Positions 23,966 to 34,890 of a stretch of 64,000 nt of DNA are shown in pieces (positions within the stretch are counted from its first letter, which is position 1; each line of letters starts with the position of its first letter). The translations under genes and the position numbers were made by a program. The stretch covers positions 15,803,001 to 15,867,000 of the forward strand of contig OZ020309.1 of NCBI GenBank assembly GCA_963971305.1. Reading direction: 5' to 3'. Under the pieces are notes generated by a model, which made no database searches, was not told the origin of the DNA, and was given only the letters and a program-made list of their open reading frames with translations. This DNA is from Arcuatula senhousia (lineage: Eukaryota > Mollusca > Bivalvia > Mytilida > Mytilidae).

Positions 23966-24392
23966 GGGTATTTATAGTCGCGACTAGGGGAAAGCCCCTC
24001 TGCGTCGACTTATACCAATCGGTATAGACTCGCTATGTGCCATGGGTCGTCCAGCCCATGACACACCACCGCCAGTGTTAGCTGCTCCAGAGTATCCTTT
24101 GTTATCGCTGGAGCAGGGCCCGTCTTCCACCACGGGGAGGTACTGGTCGGAATTCTGGAAGACTGAACTATGAACTGACTGATGGGTATTTATAGTCGCG
24201 ACTAGGGGAAAGCCCCTCTGCGTCGACTTATACCTCTACAGGTATAGACTCGCTATGTGCCATGGGTCGTCCAGCCCATGACACACCACCGCCAGTGTTA
24301 GCTGCTCCAGAGTATCCTTTGTTATCGCTGGAGCAGGGCCCGTCTTCCACCACGGGGAGGTACTGGTCGGAATTCTGGAAGACAACTATGAA
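23966..24392. repeat. 218-bp tandem duplication
   Basis: Two near-identical copies start GGGTATTTATAGTCGCGAC at 23966 and 24184. It is more GC-rich than its surroundings. Differences cluster at CAATCGGTATAG / CTCTACAGGTATAG. No coding frame or tRNA fold recognised. Confidence 0.7.
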
Positions 24393-24493
24393 CTTCGTTT
24401 TCAATAGTTTTTATAGTCAAACATACGGGTCACACACAGCTTTTATTGGTTGATCTACATACTATAGTCTACTGAAGTGTTTGTTTGATAGAG

Positions 24494-24550
24494 CGCCTCT
24501 GATGAGCTTTGAGCGTTGAATTTGTACGAAACGATTTTCACGCGAAACAA
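24494..24550 (+). ncRNA. Decayed family 1 hammerhead
   Basis: AGCGCCUCUGAUGAG and a later CGAAACG match family 1, but stem II is long and unpaired and the AGGCG strand of stem I is missing. Relic, presumably inactive. Confidence 0.45.
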
Positions 24551-25299
24551 AGTGTATTGTTTGGCAATTTTGCAATTAACAAAATATATAACTATCTAAT
24601 AATGTCACGTATCTCATTAACCTCCTTTAAATATTTGCATCAAAATTCTTAACGTGATATTATCATTGCAACGTTTTGGTTTAAACTTTTGAGTAATGTT
24701 CTTTTTTGACCTGCCAATGTATTGATTCAAATGCTACTGCATGATGAGAGGTTACTCCTTGAAATATCAATATATTATACCATATCCTACCCGTTTTGGC
24801 GTATTTTTTTTTCAGTTTTGATCAGTCTAATTTTTACTTATACATATACCCCTTCAGGGCTGAAATGGGGGATTATTGGCGAATGAAAAGGAAGATGGGG
24901 AAAGGGGTCAGAACGAACCTGTCCCTTTTCTCTTATTTAAAAAATAATTCATATAGATTTTGCTTTAAAAAGTTTGAATCCCTCCTTTTCTCCACAGTTG
25001 ACATGGATTAAAAATCTATAAACTTGATTTGTTTTTAAATGTACATGTAGACTATATATAGCCAGTAGTTGTTCATTCCGTTTTTGAATTTTTTTAATCA
25101 AGGTTCAAATGCAAATATTGTCAGTTGATTTTTTTCCATTGCAGGTTTTTTAAAATTGCTGTTGATAATGTAGACTGTGCATGCTCTCTTTGTTAGAACA
25201 TTTCATTAATTCTGGAAACTGGTTGTATTTTTTATTTTTAAATAAAAATCTTGCTGATTTCGAGTGTCAGACTCTTATTTAAATGTGATCCTTGTTTTA

Positions 25300-26106
25300 G
25301 GTAAACAATCATGAAAACGTTTCTTTATTAAAAATGCTTCTTTAGAATGTGGTGCAACAGCTAGGCCTGAAATATAAAAAAAGAACAATTTAATATGATG
25401 GTATGATATAAAGACACAATAATAAGGTATATATAAAATAAATATACAGAATACAGGTAGATGGAACAGGAGCAAAAGCAAGACCTATATGTTCAAAGAA
25501 AAAACATATATACATGTATATAAAAGAAGGAAAATAGGAAACACTGATAAGTTATTAAACAATTAACCTAGTCTGAGTCTAATTAAGTTGATAAACATTA
25601 ACAAATAAGAAAAAGTGAAAAAAAACCAAAATGGTGTCACATCTTACCTCATCTTCAAAATAACTGCCAGTCTTTAGGATCCATAAAGCGGGTCTTAGAG
25701 TCAATATAAGAACAGTAGTGGTCAGTAGTACACCAATTCCCTAGTCTGATCTGCCTGAGAAAATGAAAACAAAACTGAACTGGCTATTATAACATCAACA
25801 TTTTAATTCGGTAAAAAGGGAAACCCTTCCTTTCAATCATAGTCTTCATGGAATTTTGGAAGTAAAAGATATCTTATACTATATGATTCGAGTAACAAAA
25901 ATATCTGACAGTGTACACTTGTACTTTTAGGGTTTGCTTTTGAATCAACTTCAGTCTTGTTTCGGTTTAAAAACAAAAATTGTTGTTTTACTGTGTATTT
26001 GTATACATGTACAAATTACCAAGACAATTTAAAGAAAATGCGTTAAATTAATAAATATAGATAAAGTTTGAATACCTGATGTCCCACGTTGTTCTTTAAG
26101 GCACGG
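25300..26106 (-). other. Possible small multi-exon transcript (minus strand)
   Basis: On the minus strand: a segment ending at 26077 with donor GTATTC, which would encode MTLKNNVGHQ if the MITE at 26098-26382 is removed; an exon-like block about 25649-25756 between TTTTCTCAG and GTAAGA; and a block from 25366 with acceptor ATATTTCAG and AATAAA at 25324-25329. No single long frame runs through; one frame of the middle block gives a hydrophobic stretch GVLLTTTVLILTL, another ends KDWQLF. It could be a small membrane protein gene, a lncRNA, or chance. Confidence 0.25.
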
Positions 26107-26382
26107 ACCATTTGATTTTCTGGGGTCCTGGGATTTTACCTTGAGCCGGGAAATTTTTTTCGCCCGCTTTGCAGGCCAGATTATTTTTTTCACACACATA
26201 CTAAGCAAGGAAATTTTGTTGGCAAGATTATTTTTTTTTTCAATTGGCAAGATTGAAACCAGATTATTTTTTTTCAACCTAGGTCCTGGCCAGATTATTT
26301 TTTTTTACAAAACTCAGGGCAGGGAAATTTTTTTCAAAAAAATCCCAGGCCCCCCCAGAAAATCAAATGGTCCGTGCCTAAG
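26098..26382. mobile_element. GGCACGGACC MITE, copy 2, with TAA target duplication
   Basis: Near-perfect inverted ends GGCACGGACCATTTGATTTT and AAATCAAATGGTCCGTGCC, flanked by TAA on both sides. A TWA-type 3-bp duplication is typical of PIF/Harbinger. Phe-rich frames in both directions are low complexity. Confidence 0.75.
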
Positions 26383-26794
26383 GTCATTTAAGTTAACCGT
26401 GCTCGATTACGACCTTCAACTTCCGATGCTTTTTTTATGGGAATATCGTCACTAAATATAGCACAATATATAAAAATAATAACATTAGAAATTATAAGCG
26501 CCATCTATTGATAACAAAAATTATACATAAGTAATCCAGACTCACTATGAGTCTGGGTTCGAGACTAAAGCCAAAGTGGACTTTATTTCCTTTTTATTAA
26601 CATATTGAGATCAATAATTATTTAATAACATGTAAATAATTCATTTATTGAGCTCAATATTTATTTTATAACATGTTAATAAATAGGGTATTTAATAACA
26701 TATTGTAAAATAATTACGGAGTTCCATAAATGGCGAAATATTGCTGTACACATGTCGGCCCAATAAATTAATTCCTTCCGGTGTTCTATTGTAG

Positions 26795-26946
26795 ATTTTC
26801 CCCCATGCCAGTTTTTCCGGGGGGAAAATCTGGACCGATCCAGTTTTTCCCCCCGGAAGAATAGGATCGATCCAGTTTTTCCCCCGGGGGAAAAATAGGA
26901 TCAGTCCAGTTTTTCCCCCTTTATAAGCCAAAAGCTCAATTTTCCC
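26795..26946. repeat. Cluster of CCAGTTTTTCCCCC palindromes
   Basis: Several copies of CCAGTTTTTCCCC alternate with their complement GGGGAAAAACTGG, often joined as GATCGATCCAG. Sister cluster at 28436-28610, largely inverted. Frames through it are repeat artefacts. Confidence 0.65.
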
Positions 26947-28435
26947 CCTTATGATGTAACGTCACCGACGTAACGATAAAATAAAAAATCGATATTTCTA
27001 TGGTTCAAGCGGTTAAGGACGAGCTGTGCTTTCGAGATAAAACACACAGACGGGTTGTTAATATATATACTCCCAAACATCCACATTGAAAAACCGCCAG
27101 CAGTTTTGAATGTGACCAGTGTTCCCTGATCGCTGTTTTGCAGCTGGATCTAGACTCAAATATAAGATTCAAAACTTAACATAAAACGTCAAAGAGGACC
27201 CTTTTCTTAAGAGTGCAAACATAATCCTCGATAAAGACAAATTATTCTATGAGACATATTTTTTGTCGCGCCAACGACACCAAACAGAAATGTTTAAAGG
27301 TTTATTGGTCTAAACATCTCCTAGAGCATACATTTTACATCTCGAAAATTCAAATCATTCCTTCTGCGAATGTGGCAGTATTTTTTTATACGGACGGACT
27401 AAACATTTTATACCCTATTCCGAAATATCGTCGTTGGGACATTCAAACTTATAATAAAAGTTAGTGCACACAACATAACCTACTATATAAACAACAATTA
27501 AAAAATCCGCAATGAAAAAAACAACAACCAGGAGCCTTCAATATGACCAGTGGTCGCTGCTCGCTGTTTTGCAGTTGGCCCTGTATTGTAAATGTAATGC
27601 TTATGATTTAAGACCAATTTTATGAAACCAAAGGAAGACCCCCCTTCTTAGCAAAGAACAAATAACATAAAGTCGACAAACACAAACATCAGCTTTGATA
27701 AAGATTAAGCAAACCATTAAAGAAAGACTTTTAAGCTACGAACGGTCACATATAAAATATGACGGGTCAAATTAGTTTTTAATTTGGCTCAACCTTTCCC
27801 TTATTGATAACAAAGCACAAAAATAACACGTACATATGGTAAAAATCAAATGAACAGAAGTTCAATTCAACAATAGATAATCTGAGACATAAAGACACCA
27901 GGAAAAACGGGACGTAGAGGAACTCTTTTGAGCGCACTCGAATTTACTGACAGCTAGCTTAGAAACACCTTTCGACTGATGTAAAAAATCAAAGTACGAC
28001 GATTTCAAATCCAACACAACACTTCAAACAGCTAATGATTTGGGAATGTATCATCACACAAAATTGACACACATGGTTGCTGATTTGCTAAAAAAAAACA
28101 AAAACAAAACACAAGGCAAATAACATTTTCAAGTAAGGATCAATTCATCAATATTTCCCCCAAAAAGCTGATTTCAAATATTTTACTAAAATTTCATATC
28201 CTTTACTTTTAAGTTTAAAGCCTGTTTTTTTTTCATTATTCAAAGTTGCTTTCAATACTGAAAACGTTCATATAGAAAAGAGTTTAAGAGTTGGAAATAA
28301 ATGAAATTATTAATAAGATAATAGCTTTAAATATCTTTTTTTTTACTAGAAAAAGCGTTTAAATCATATAACAGCTAAATTTTTCATGAAAAATCACAGA
28401 CTGGTTAGCATATATCCACTGAAAAGCTAAAAATA
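26947..28435. other. Dispersed-repeat remnants, no gene
   Basis: Contains two partial copies of the family at 23345-23700 (about 27090-27140 and 27510-28090). No long frames. Confidence 0.45.
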
Positions 28436-28610
28436 ATGCTTAACATCAAGGGGGAAAAACTGGCATGGGGAAAGTCTACAATATATATACGTATTATCAT
28501 TTTTCCTAGGGGGGAAAATGGCAATGATCCAGTTTTTCCCCCAGGGGGAAAAACTAGATCGATCCAGTTTTTCCGGGGGGAAAAACTGGCATGGGGGAAA
28601 AATGGCAATA
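28436..28610. repeat. Second CCAGTTTTTCCCCC palindrome cluster
   Basis: Same modules as 26795-26946, including ATCCAGTTTTTCCCCC next to AGGGGGAAAAACTAG. Strong local hairpin potential. Confidence 0.65.
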
Positions 28611-29239
28611 TAAACACCGGTCCACAATATAAGATCGTTTTATGTTTACATTATATCTTATCACTCGACGATTGATTATTGAACAAAATGTATATAGACT
28701 TTGAATTCCAAGTTTTGTAAGAACATTTTATCGGCTCATTGATTTTTAAAATTCTTTGTTATAACCGCAAGTGCAGTCAATACCTAAGTGCACTTAGCCC
28801 TAGACGGACATTACTGAATTAATTTTTAAATATCATTCTATATGTAATAATAAAAGCAATAAAAAATACATGTAAAAAAAAAGATATTTTTGAAAAAGTG
28901 TTTTTCTTATCGATATACCGGCTGTGGTCATTAGCGGTCGGTATTTTTGGAATATAGGTGTCAATTAGTCATCAGGTAATTGTAATGTTTGCTACTTGTA
29001 TTCGAAAACCAATAAAATAAAAAAAGGAATCTTGGTTTTATTCAGTGTGCCCTTGGTCTGCTGTTTTTGTTTTTGTTTTTTTTTGTTTTGTTTTTTTTTT
29101 TTGTTTTTTTGCAATTCGGAATGTTTGTGGTACAGTTTTTCCTGTAAGATTTCATTGAAGGCAATTATTGTTGGTCTAGAGCCGGGGTCTAAGGTCAGCT
29201 GTGCTTCGGATCATTTAAAGATGTAAAACATATCGTCTA

Positions 29240-30380
29240 TGGATAGACGATAAAGAGATGTAGAATAAGTGTACGCGACACTACCAACATAAAGAATCGG
29301 GAATGTCTTTTTACCACAGAACACCACAGAATACCACAGAACTATAATAAATCATAAAATAAGTTAAAGACTTGTGTTCAACATAAAATTTTACGTAAAT
29401 TTTATTTTAGTTTTCACATTCTAAACAAAAATGTTTGATTTTTTTTTAAACAATCGACTATTTTAGTGAATACGTAGTACATCTACGTACAATATTGATA
29501 ACTAAGAAGTAACAAACAAAAATCAGCAATACGTATTTAAAATGTATTATGAAAGATTACTTACGAAAACTTATTAAAGTTAAATAAAAAGAAGAAAAAC
29601 TGACATAGGTATAAAATTTGTAGTCAATGCAAGTAATGCACGCAGATTTGGTAGTGTAGCGGTAAGGTGTTCTGTGGTACTTGTGTATTGCCAATAACTT
29701 ATTAAATCGGTAATGATTTAAGCAAAACGTGGAATCTGGTTTATTTTCTATTTATTTAAAACTGGTTTTTAGTGTTTTAATAGCGTTCTGTGGTATTCTG
29801 CTGTGTTCTGTTGTATTCTGTGGTGTTCTGTGGTAAAAAGACGCACCGTGGAAAACGGCCAGCAGTCTTCAACATGACCATAGGTCGCTGCTCGCCATCT
29901 TGCATTGGCCCAAGACTAAAAATACAATACATAAGTTTCAAAACCAATCCCTTAATTATCAACTTAAGACCCATATCTGGACATAGAACAATAAATAAAG
30001 AGATGGCAGAGACAAACAAAAGCTTTGACAAAGATTCCTGGCTTAGGACAGGCACATATAAAATGAGGCGGGGTTAAACTAGTTTTTTGGGCCCAACCTT
30101 CCCCCTATTGATAATATTGTAAAAAGCACAAAAATAACACACTTTAAAAATCAAATCGATAAAAGTCCAATTCATCAAGAGAGAACCTGAGACAAGAGTA
30201 CTATACGAGAACAACGTAACGTCAAGGAACTCCCTTGAAAACATTCGCAGTCACTGGCAGCTAGCTAAGAAGCATTTATCGACTGATGTAAAAAATCAAA
30301 CATATCGATTCTAAATCCAACATAACACGTCAAACAACTAATGATTTAGTATTATACCATCACACAAAACCGACAGATTT
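29240..30380. repeat. Dispersed repeat (GTGTACGCGACAC family), copy split by a MITE
   Basis: GTGTACGCGACAC at about 29270 and GAAAACGGCCAGCAGTCTTC at about 29849 belong to one repeat that was split by the 29307-29840 element. Confidence 0.5.
29307..29840. mobile_element. 534-bp MITE whose inverted ends are decamer repeats
   Basis: Left end CTTTTTACCACAGAACACC (29307 on) continues as ACCACAGAA(C/T) decamers to 29342; the right end (29785-29840) is the complement with about two more decamers and closes TGTGGTAAAAAG. The interior is AT-rich and non-coding. No clear target duplication. Confidence 0.7.
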
Positions 30381-30590
30381 GATCGCTGTAATTGTGCTTT
30401 GTACAAGATAAACAATAAGGGGAAGGTTGGGACAAAAAAAACTAGTTTAACCCCGCCACATTTTATATGTGCCTGTCCTAAGCCAGGAATCCTTTTCAAA
30501 GCTTTTGTTTGTCATTTTCTACTATCTGTTTCTTGTTTTATGTCCAGAAATGGGCTTTCCTTTGATAATCTAGGGATTTGTTAATATCAT

Positions 30591-30760
30591 AGGCACGCCC
30601 GAGCCTCGTGCAGGGTGTCTAGCATCTTCGCTAGCGCGGATCGTAACCCTTGGCAAGCGAAGATGGGTGTCTAGATAGTTTTATTTTTTTTTAACATAAA
30701 ACCTTAATAATTGTTCTCCCGTTCTATTAAGGCACGCCCGAGCCTTGCGCAGGGTGTCTA
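30591..30760. repeat. Short hairpin repeat CATCTTCGCT / AGCGAAGATG
   Basis: AGGCACGCCCGAGCC..GGGTGTCTA occurs at 30591 and again at about 30730. The first copy carries a 10-bp perfect hairpin (CATCTTCGCT 30625-30634, AGCGAAGATG 30656-30665) around GGATCGTAACCC. The same GGATCGTAACCCTTGGC is at 61937. Confidence 0.55.
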
Positions 30761-31255
30761 TATGTAGTTTTAAAATGGTCCACAAGTCCCCTTCTGTAAA
30801 ATAAATTTAAAGTTAATTTAAATGTTTAAAAAATATATTTAAAAGCCCCAAAAATGTATGCCACCCCCACGCGCCCATGGCCTTAACGTTGTCGTGGGGG
30901 GTCGAAATGGTCTATCATGAGCCTAAACATTAAAAAAAAACTTTTAGTTTTAAATATAAAAAAATAGAACATTCAGTAATAGAGATTTTCAAGCATTTTG
31001 AAATATTTAGCCCGTGTCCGGGATACACATACTTAAAATACCGATTATGTGTTACAAAATACATTTCTGTTGTGCAGATTAAATCTGTTAGAAAATAGAC
31101 GATATTGAGAACTCTCTTTTCTTTTGGTTTTATAGTCCGTATAGAGGATTTACCTCGTGTAATATATTCCTAATATACAATTTTATAATTATACATAAGT
31201 AAAAAATAAGCAAGAGTTTATGTTTTCACACCTGATTAATCACACGAGATTAGAT
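30761..31255. other. No feature seen
   Basis: AT-rich, no long frames or clear repeats. Confidence 0.5.
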
Positions 31256-31450
31256 CATAGAAATATCCAAGAATACCCAAAAATGTGGCATACGGCATTG
31301 AAAAATAATGCATATTAATCTAAAACATGTTTTTATCGAAAAATAATTCAATATTTAATCTTCAATGCATATTTTCTACTTTATTTAAGATATTCTTGGG
31401 TATTTGGGGTATTCTTGGGTATTTTTGGGTATTCTTGGGTATTTCTATGG
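31256..31450. mobile_element. Foldback element with ATACCCAAGAATACCC ends
   Basis: Left arm ATAGAAATATCCAAGAATAC (31258 on) is mirrored by a right arm in which ATTCTTGGGTATTT is repeated three times, ending ATTTCTAT at about 31447. Confidence 0.55.
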
Positions 31451-31499
31451 ACCCCACGCATCCACATAATGGAAGAGAATATCTATTTCGAGTTGTTGT

Positions 31500-31830
31500 A
31501 TTTCCAAGTCGGCTCGTTAAACAGGAAAAAAATGAGTGACAGACTTGAAAATGCATCCCACCATTTGGGACTCCTACCTAAAGCTATGAACAAAATATAA
31601 AAAAGCCTTTGACTAATAGTTGCTGAGAAATCTGTGACCAAAATTTTCAACCCTGAAAATTAAGTGAAAAAAATCTTAGTCGGCTCGTTTAACAGGAAGA
31701 AGCTGATCGACGGATCTGAAAATGTATCCCACCATATGGGACTCCTACCTGAAGCTTCATACCAAATATTAAAAGCCTTCAATTAATAGTTGCTGAGAAA
31801 TCTGTGACGAAAATATTCAACCCTGAAAAT
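31500..31830. repeat. About 171-bp tandem repeat, two units
   Basis: Units begin AGTCGGCTCGTT(A/T)AACAGGA at about 31508 and 31679 and share AGTTGCTGAGAAATCTGTGAC. Confidence 0.65.
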
Positions 31831-31956
31831 TTAGTGAATGTTTGAAATACTAAAAAAAATCATAATTGAACTCACATGGCTATAGTTTACTTCTTCTCAG
31901 TCGTATATTATAGAAAAGTATTATCATTTCCCCACACCATGAATGTCTCTTCCATG

Positions 31957-32285
31957 AATTAAAAAGCCGATGATGCACTCTTTGCACCCAAAGTCAGATT
32001 CCATGCCAATTCATTTCTAAGTTCTTGATGTTCCATGATTAATTTGATTAGAATTCTTACTTTCCATGAGTTTCCATTTCTAAGACCATTTCCATGACTT
32101 AATATTTTATTTTCCATGGAATTCCATGGAATTTTTTCCATGGTTTATCAACTTTCCATGGTAATCCATGGAAAAATATTTCTTACTGCTGAACATGGAC
32201 AATTTTCCATGGAATTCCATGGAAACGCATGGAAATAACTCATTTTATCATGGAAAAACTTCTTGTCATGGAAAGTCTAGGGATG
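31957..32285. repeat. Cluster of TTCCATGGAA palindromes
   Basis: CCATGG occurs at least six times between about 32113 and 32222, mostly inside TTCCATGGAA, with more TTCCATG/CATGGAA half-sites on both sides. The half-sites point outward from the centre, so the region resembles one large imperfect palindrome. Non-coding. Confidence 0.6.
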
Positions 32286-32367
32286 GGGGGCTAGGTTGTC
32301 CGACTTTCCCCACTTTCCAGTGTCCAAATCCTACTTTCATGTTCATTTTAATCAATACCTTTGTTTT

Positions 32368-32495
32368 AGCTCACCTGGACATATAGACTATACCATCACT
32401 ATTTGTCCATCGTCGTATATACACAATTTCAAAATCTTCTCCTCTGAACCCTGTTATGACAATATCAAAATGCCTTTGTGTATATATTTAACTGT
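32368..32495 (+). repeat. AGCTCACCTGG dispersed repeat, truncated
   Basis: Start of an AGCTCACCTG-family copy, through CTTCTCCTCTGAACCC, cut at about 32495 by the end of the PLE array. Confidence 0.6.
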
Positions 32496-32682
32496 ATAAA
32501 CGTCTGAAAGAAGTAGCCAACGTATCAACCTACGGGATGTCGGATCGAAAACAAAAAAGTTAACGATACTGTGCAAACAAAAATGATAAATAAACTTCTA
32601 AAATGGTGCACAACAACATCAAATATGATGTTAAAATAAAATAATAATTAAAGTCAAAAGACAATAATTAATAATCAAATTT

Positions 32683-32719
32683 GCGGATATTTCGCTGGAC
32701 CGACCAGCTTCATCAGCGC
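32683..32719 (-). ncRNA. Hammerhead-like core in PLE copy 0
   Basis: Identical to the cores at 37408-37444 and 41707-41743; same strand as the ORF, 3' of it. Confidence 0.65.
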
Positions 32720-33091
32720 TTGTAATCTGATATGATGATAATAAATTACGTAATCAAGATCTGTGACGTATGTCTAAAATCCTGAACTTTATGTTTGAAC
32801 ATCTCATTTAATCCTCAACATGAAAAATAATAAAATTGAACAAAATACAATAAAATATAATGTTTGGACAGTAAAATCTTGAAAAACTATGGTTAAAATA
32901 AATAATAAAGCTATAAATAATAGCTATTATATGGGAGCTCAAAACAACAATCTAAACACATAGTGAAAATAGTTTAAGAAACAAGGTCACCAAAACAGAC
33001 GAAATAGCAAAATTGTAAATAATGAAAGAATGAAAATTCACAAGAAATGGCACTGAAAACTTTAAGAACTTAGTTGCAGAAGGCCAATTGA

Positions 33092-34890
33092 CTATATTTT
33101 CTTATTTATTCCATTTGGATGAAGTGTTTTCAATTCATGGATCCAAAAGCTCTCTTTTTTCTGTCTTCGTTCATCGCTCCAACTTTGACTATGGTCTATG
33201 ATGGTTAATTTGGATCTGACAAAGTCATCCAGGGTGTGGCCCGGCGACACGAAATGTTGACTCAAGGGCAAGAATGGTTTTTTTGTTAGGTCACTTCTGT
33301 GCCCATTCATCCTTTTGTTGAAGGGCTGGGAACTTTCACCTATGTATTGCAACCCACAAACGTGACATGTAATGAGATATATGACATTTGGTGTTTTGCA
33401 AAAAGTGTTACAGTATATCCTATAAACCTTTCCTGTCACATTGCTCTGGAACTCGTTTGTGGATTGCAATTGGCAGCAACTCTTGCACCGTTTGTCTCCA
33501 CAAGGTTTACATTGGCCGACTGCTGTTGAAGGTGCAGAGACCGCAGCTTTCACCAATGAATCCTTTATGCTTCTCGGTCGCCGAAATGCCACAACCGGTG
33601 GTTCAGGGAATAGCTTTGACAGAGTTTCACTTTTCTCTATTTCTTTCCAGTGATGAAGTATAATGTTAGAAATGTCTTGTAAGCATGGATGGTACGTGAT
33701 GACAAGGGGAACTCTCTTGTTCAACTTTTTTTCTTTATACTGTAAAAGCTCACTGCGGTCTAATGTATTTGCTTTTGAGAATCCTCTATCAATGACTTTG
33801 TCATTGTACCCACGTTTCTTTAAGTGATGGCGTAAGTCTCCCAGTCTTTGTTTCGTTGTTTCTTCAGTTGAACATATTCTTTTCACACGGATGGCTTGAC
33901 TATAGGGTATACTTTTGAAGCAGTGTTTTGGATGACAGCTGTTGGGGGAGAGATATTGATGTTTGTCTGTGGGTTTGCAATAAATGTCAGTTTTCAAAAT
34001 TCCATTCTCAAGTGTGGTACATGTACAGGTATCCAGAAATGACATTTTTGTATCCGATACTTCGTGAGTAAATTTAATTGATGGATGAATATTGTTGGCA
34101 TGATTAAAGAAATCTTGAAGTTCTTCATCACTGTGTACCCATTTCATATCAACATCGTCAATGAAACGGAACCATGAGAGCGGCTGTGTAGGAGAGGTTT
34201 GCAAAAGACGTTCCTCTAATTCCCCCATAAATATGTTGGCATAGGATGGGGCCATTTTAGTTCCCATTGCTGTTCCATTGACTTGAAGGAAGTTTTCCCC
34301 GTTGAAAGTGAAATTGTTATGCTTAAGTACCAGTGTAAGCATTTCAACCAAACATTCTGTTGGAGGTTCTTTAATCGTTCGCTGTTCCCACACTTTGCTG
34401 CAAGCTTCTATTCCGTCATCATGTGGTATGTTGGTATAAAGGGAGGTTACATCCATAGTCACAAGTTTGTTATTTGGAGGTATGTTAAGGTTGTTCATTT
34501 TCTTTAGGTAGTCAGTAGTGTCTTTGATATGTGATGGCAATTTTTCAACGAAAGGTCGGAGGTGGAAATCGACAAACTCGGATATTTTTTCTGTTGGATG
34601 GCCGTTGGCAGAAACAATAGGTCTACCAGGATTGTTTTCTTTATGTATTTTAGGGAGGAGGTAAAAGCGTCCCGCCTTGGGATCTTCAGGACGAAGATAC
34701 TCTAAGGTTTTGTCGTCTATGTCACCACGAGAATGCATATCAGTTAATGAGTTGTTGATCTTCTTGGTAAATTCTATCGTGGGATCCGAGTCCAGTTTTT
34801 TATAGAATCTTTCGTCTGACAATTGTCTTTTTGCTTCTTGTAAGTAGTCTGTTTTGTCCATGACAACAACAGCACACCCTTTGTCAGCAG
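33092..34890 (-). pseudogene. PLE reverse transcriptase/GIY-YIG ORF, copy 0, N-terminus missing
   Basis: The frame is open for about 600 codons, up to the junction. RT signatures in order: [35 protein letters not shown] (first catalytic Asp), [27 protein letters not shown] (catalytic Asp pair), [17 protein letters not shown]. Then a Cys cluster [13 protein letters not shown] and a GIY-YIG nuclease [18 protein letters not shown] with [17 protein letters not shown]. The displayed Met (MDKTDYLQ) is internal; about 320 N-terminal residues are absent. Short frames on the opposite strand are shadows. Confidence 0.88.

Larger units (their letters stand above)
22291..26580. repeat. About 75-bp inverted repeat pair bounding 4.3 kb
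   Basis: 22291-22372 and 26511-26579 are inverted copies of one sequence (GAGACTA..CCAAAG outer, AATCCAGACTCACTA middle, TAACAAAAATTATACA inner); the left arm has about 19 extra bases. This could be the ends of a large element or two independent copies of a short repeat. The interior holds other repeats and no transposase. Confidence 0.45.
32496..34890 (-). mobile_element. Penelope-like element, copy 0 (inverted, 5'-truncated)
   Basis: Contains the C-terminal two thirds of the PLE ORF (33092-34890) and the whole downstream non-coding region with its hammerhead-like core (32683-32719). Its left edge at about 32496 shows where a PLE unit ends, after CAGACGTTTA in element orientation. At 34890/34891 it meets forward copy 1 head to head. 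Inverted 5'-truncated partners are common in PLE insertions. Confidence 0.88.

Noticed and set aside
28405..28675. Overlapping 66-79-aa frames on both strands
   Set aside because: Generated by the CCAGTTTTTCCCCC palindromes.
29645..29690. A-box-like TAGTGTAGCGGT, possible tRNA or SINE head
   Set aside because: No B box downstream and it lies inside the decamer-ended MITE.
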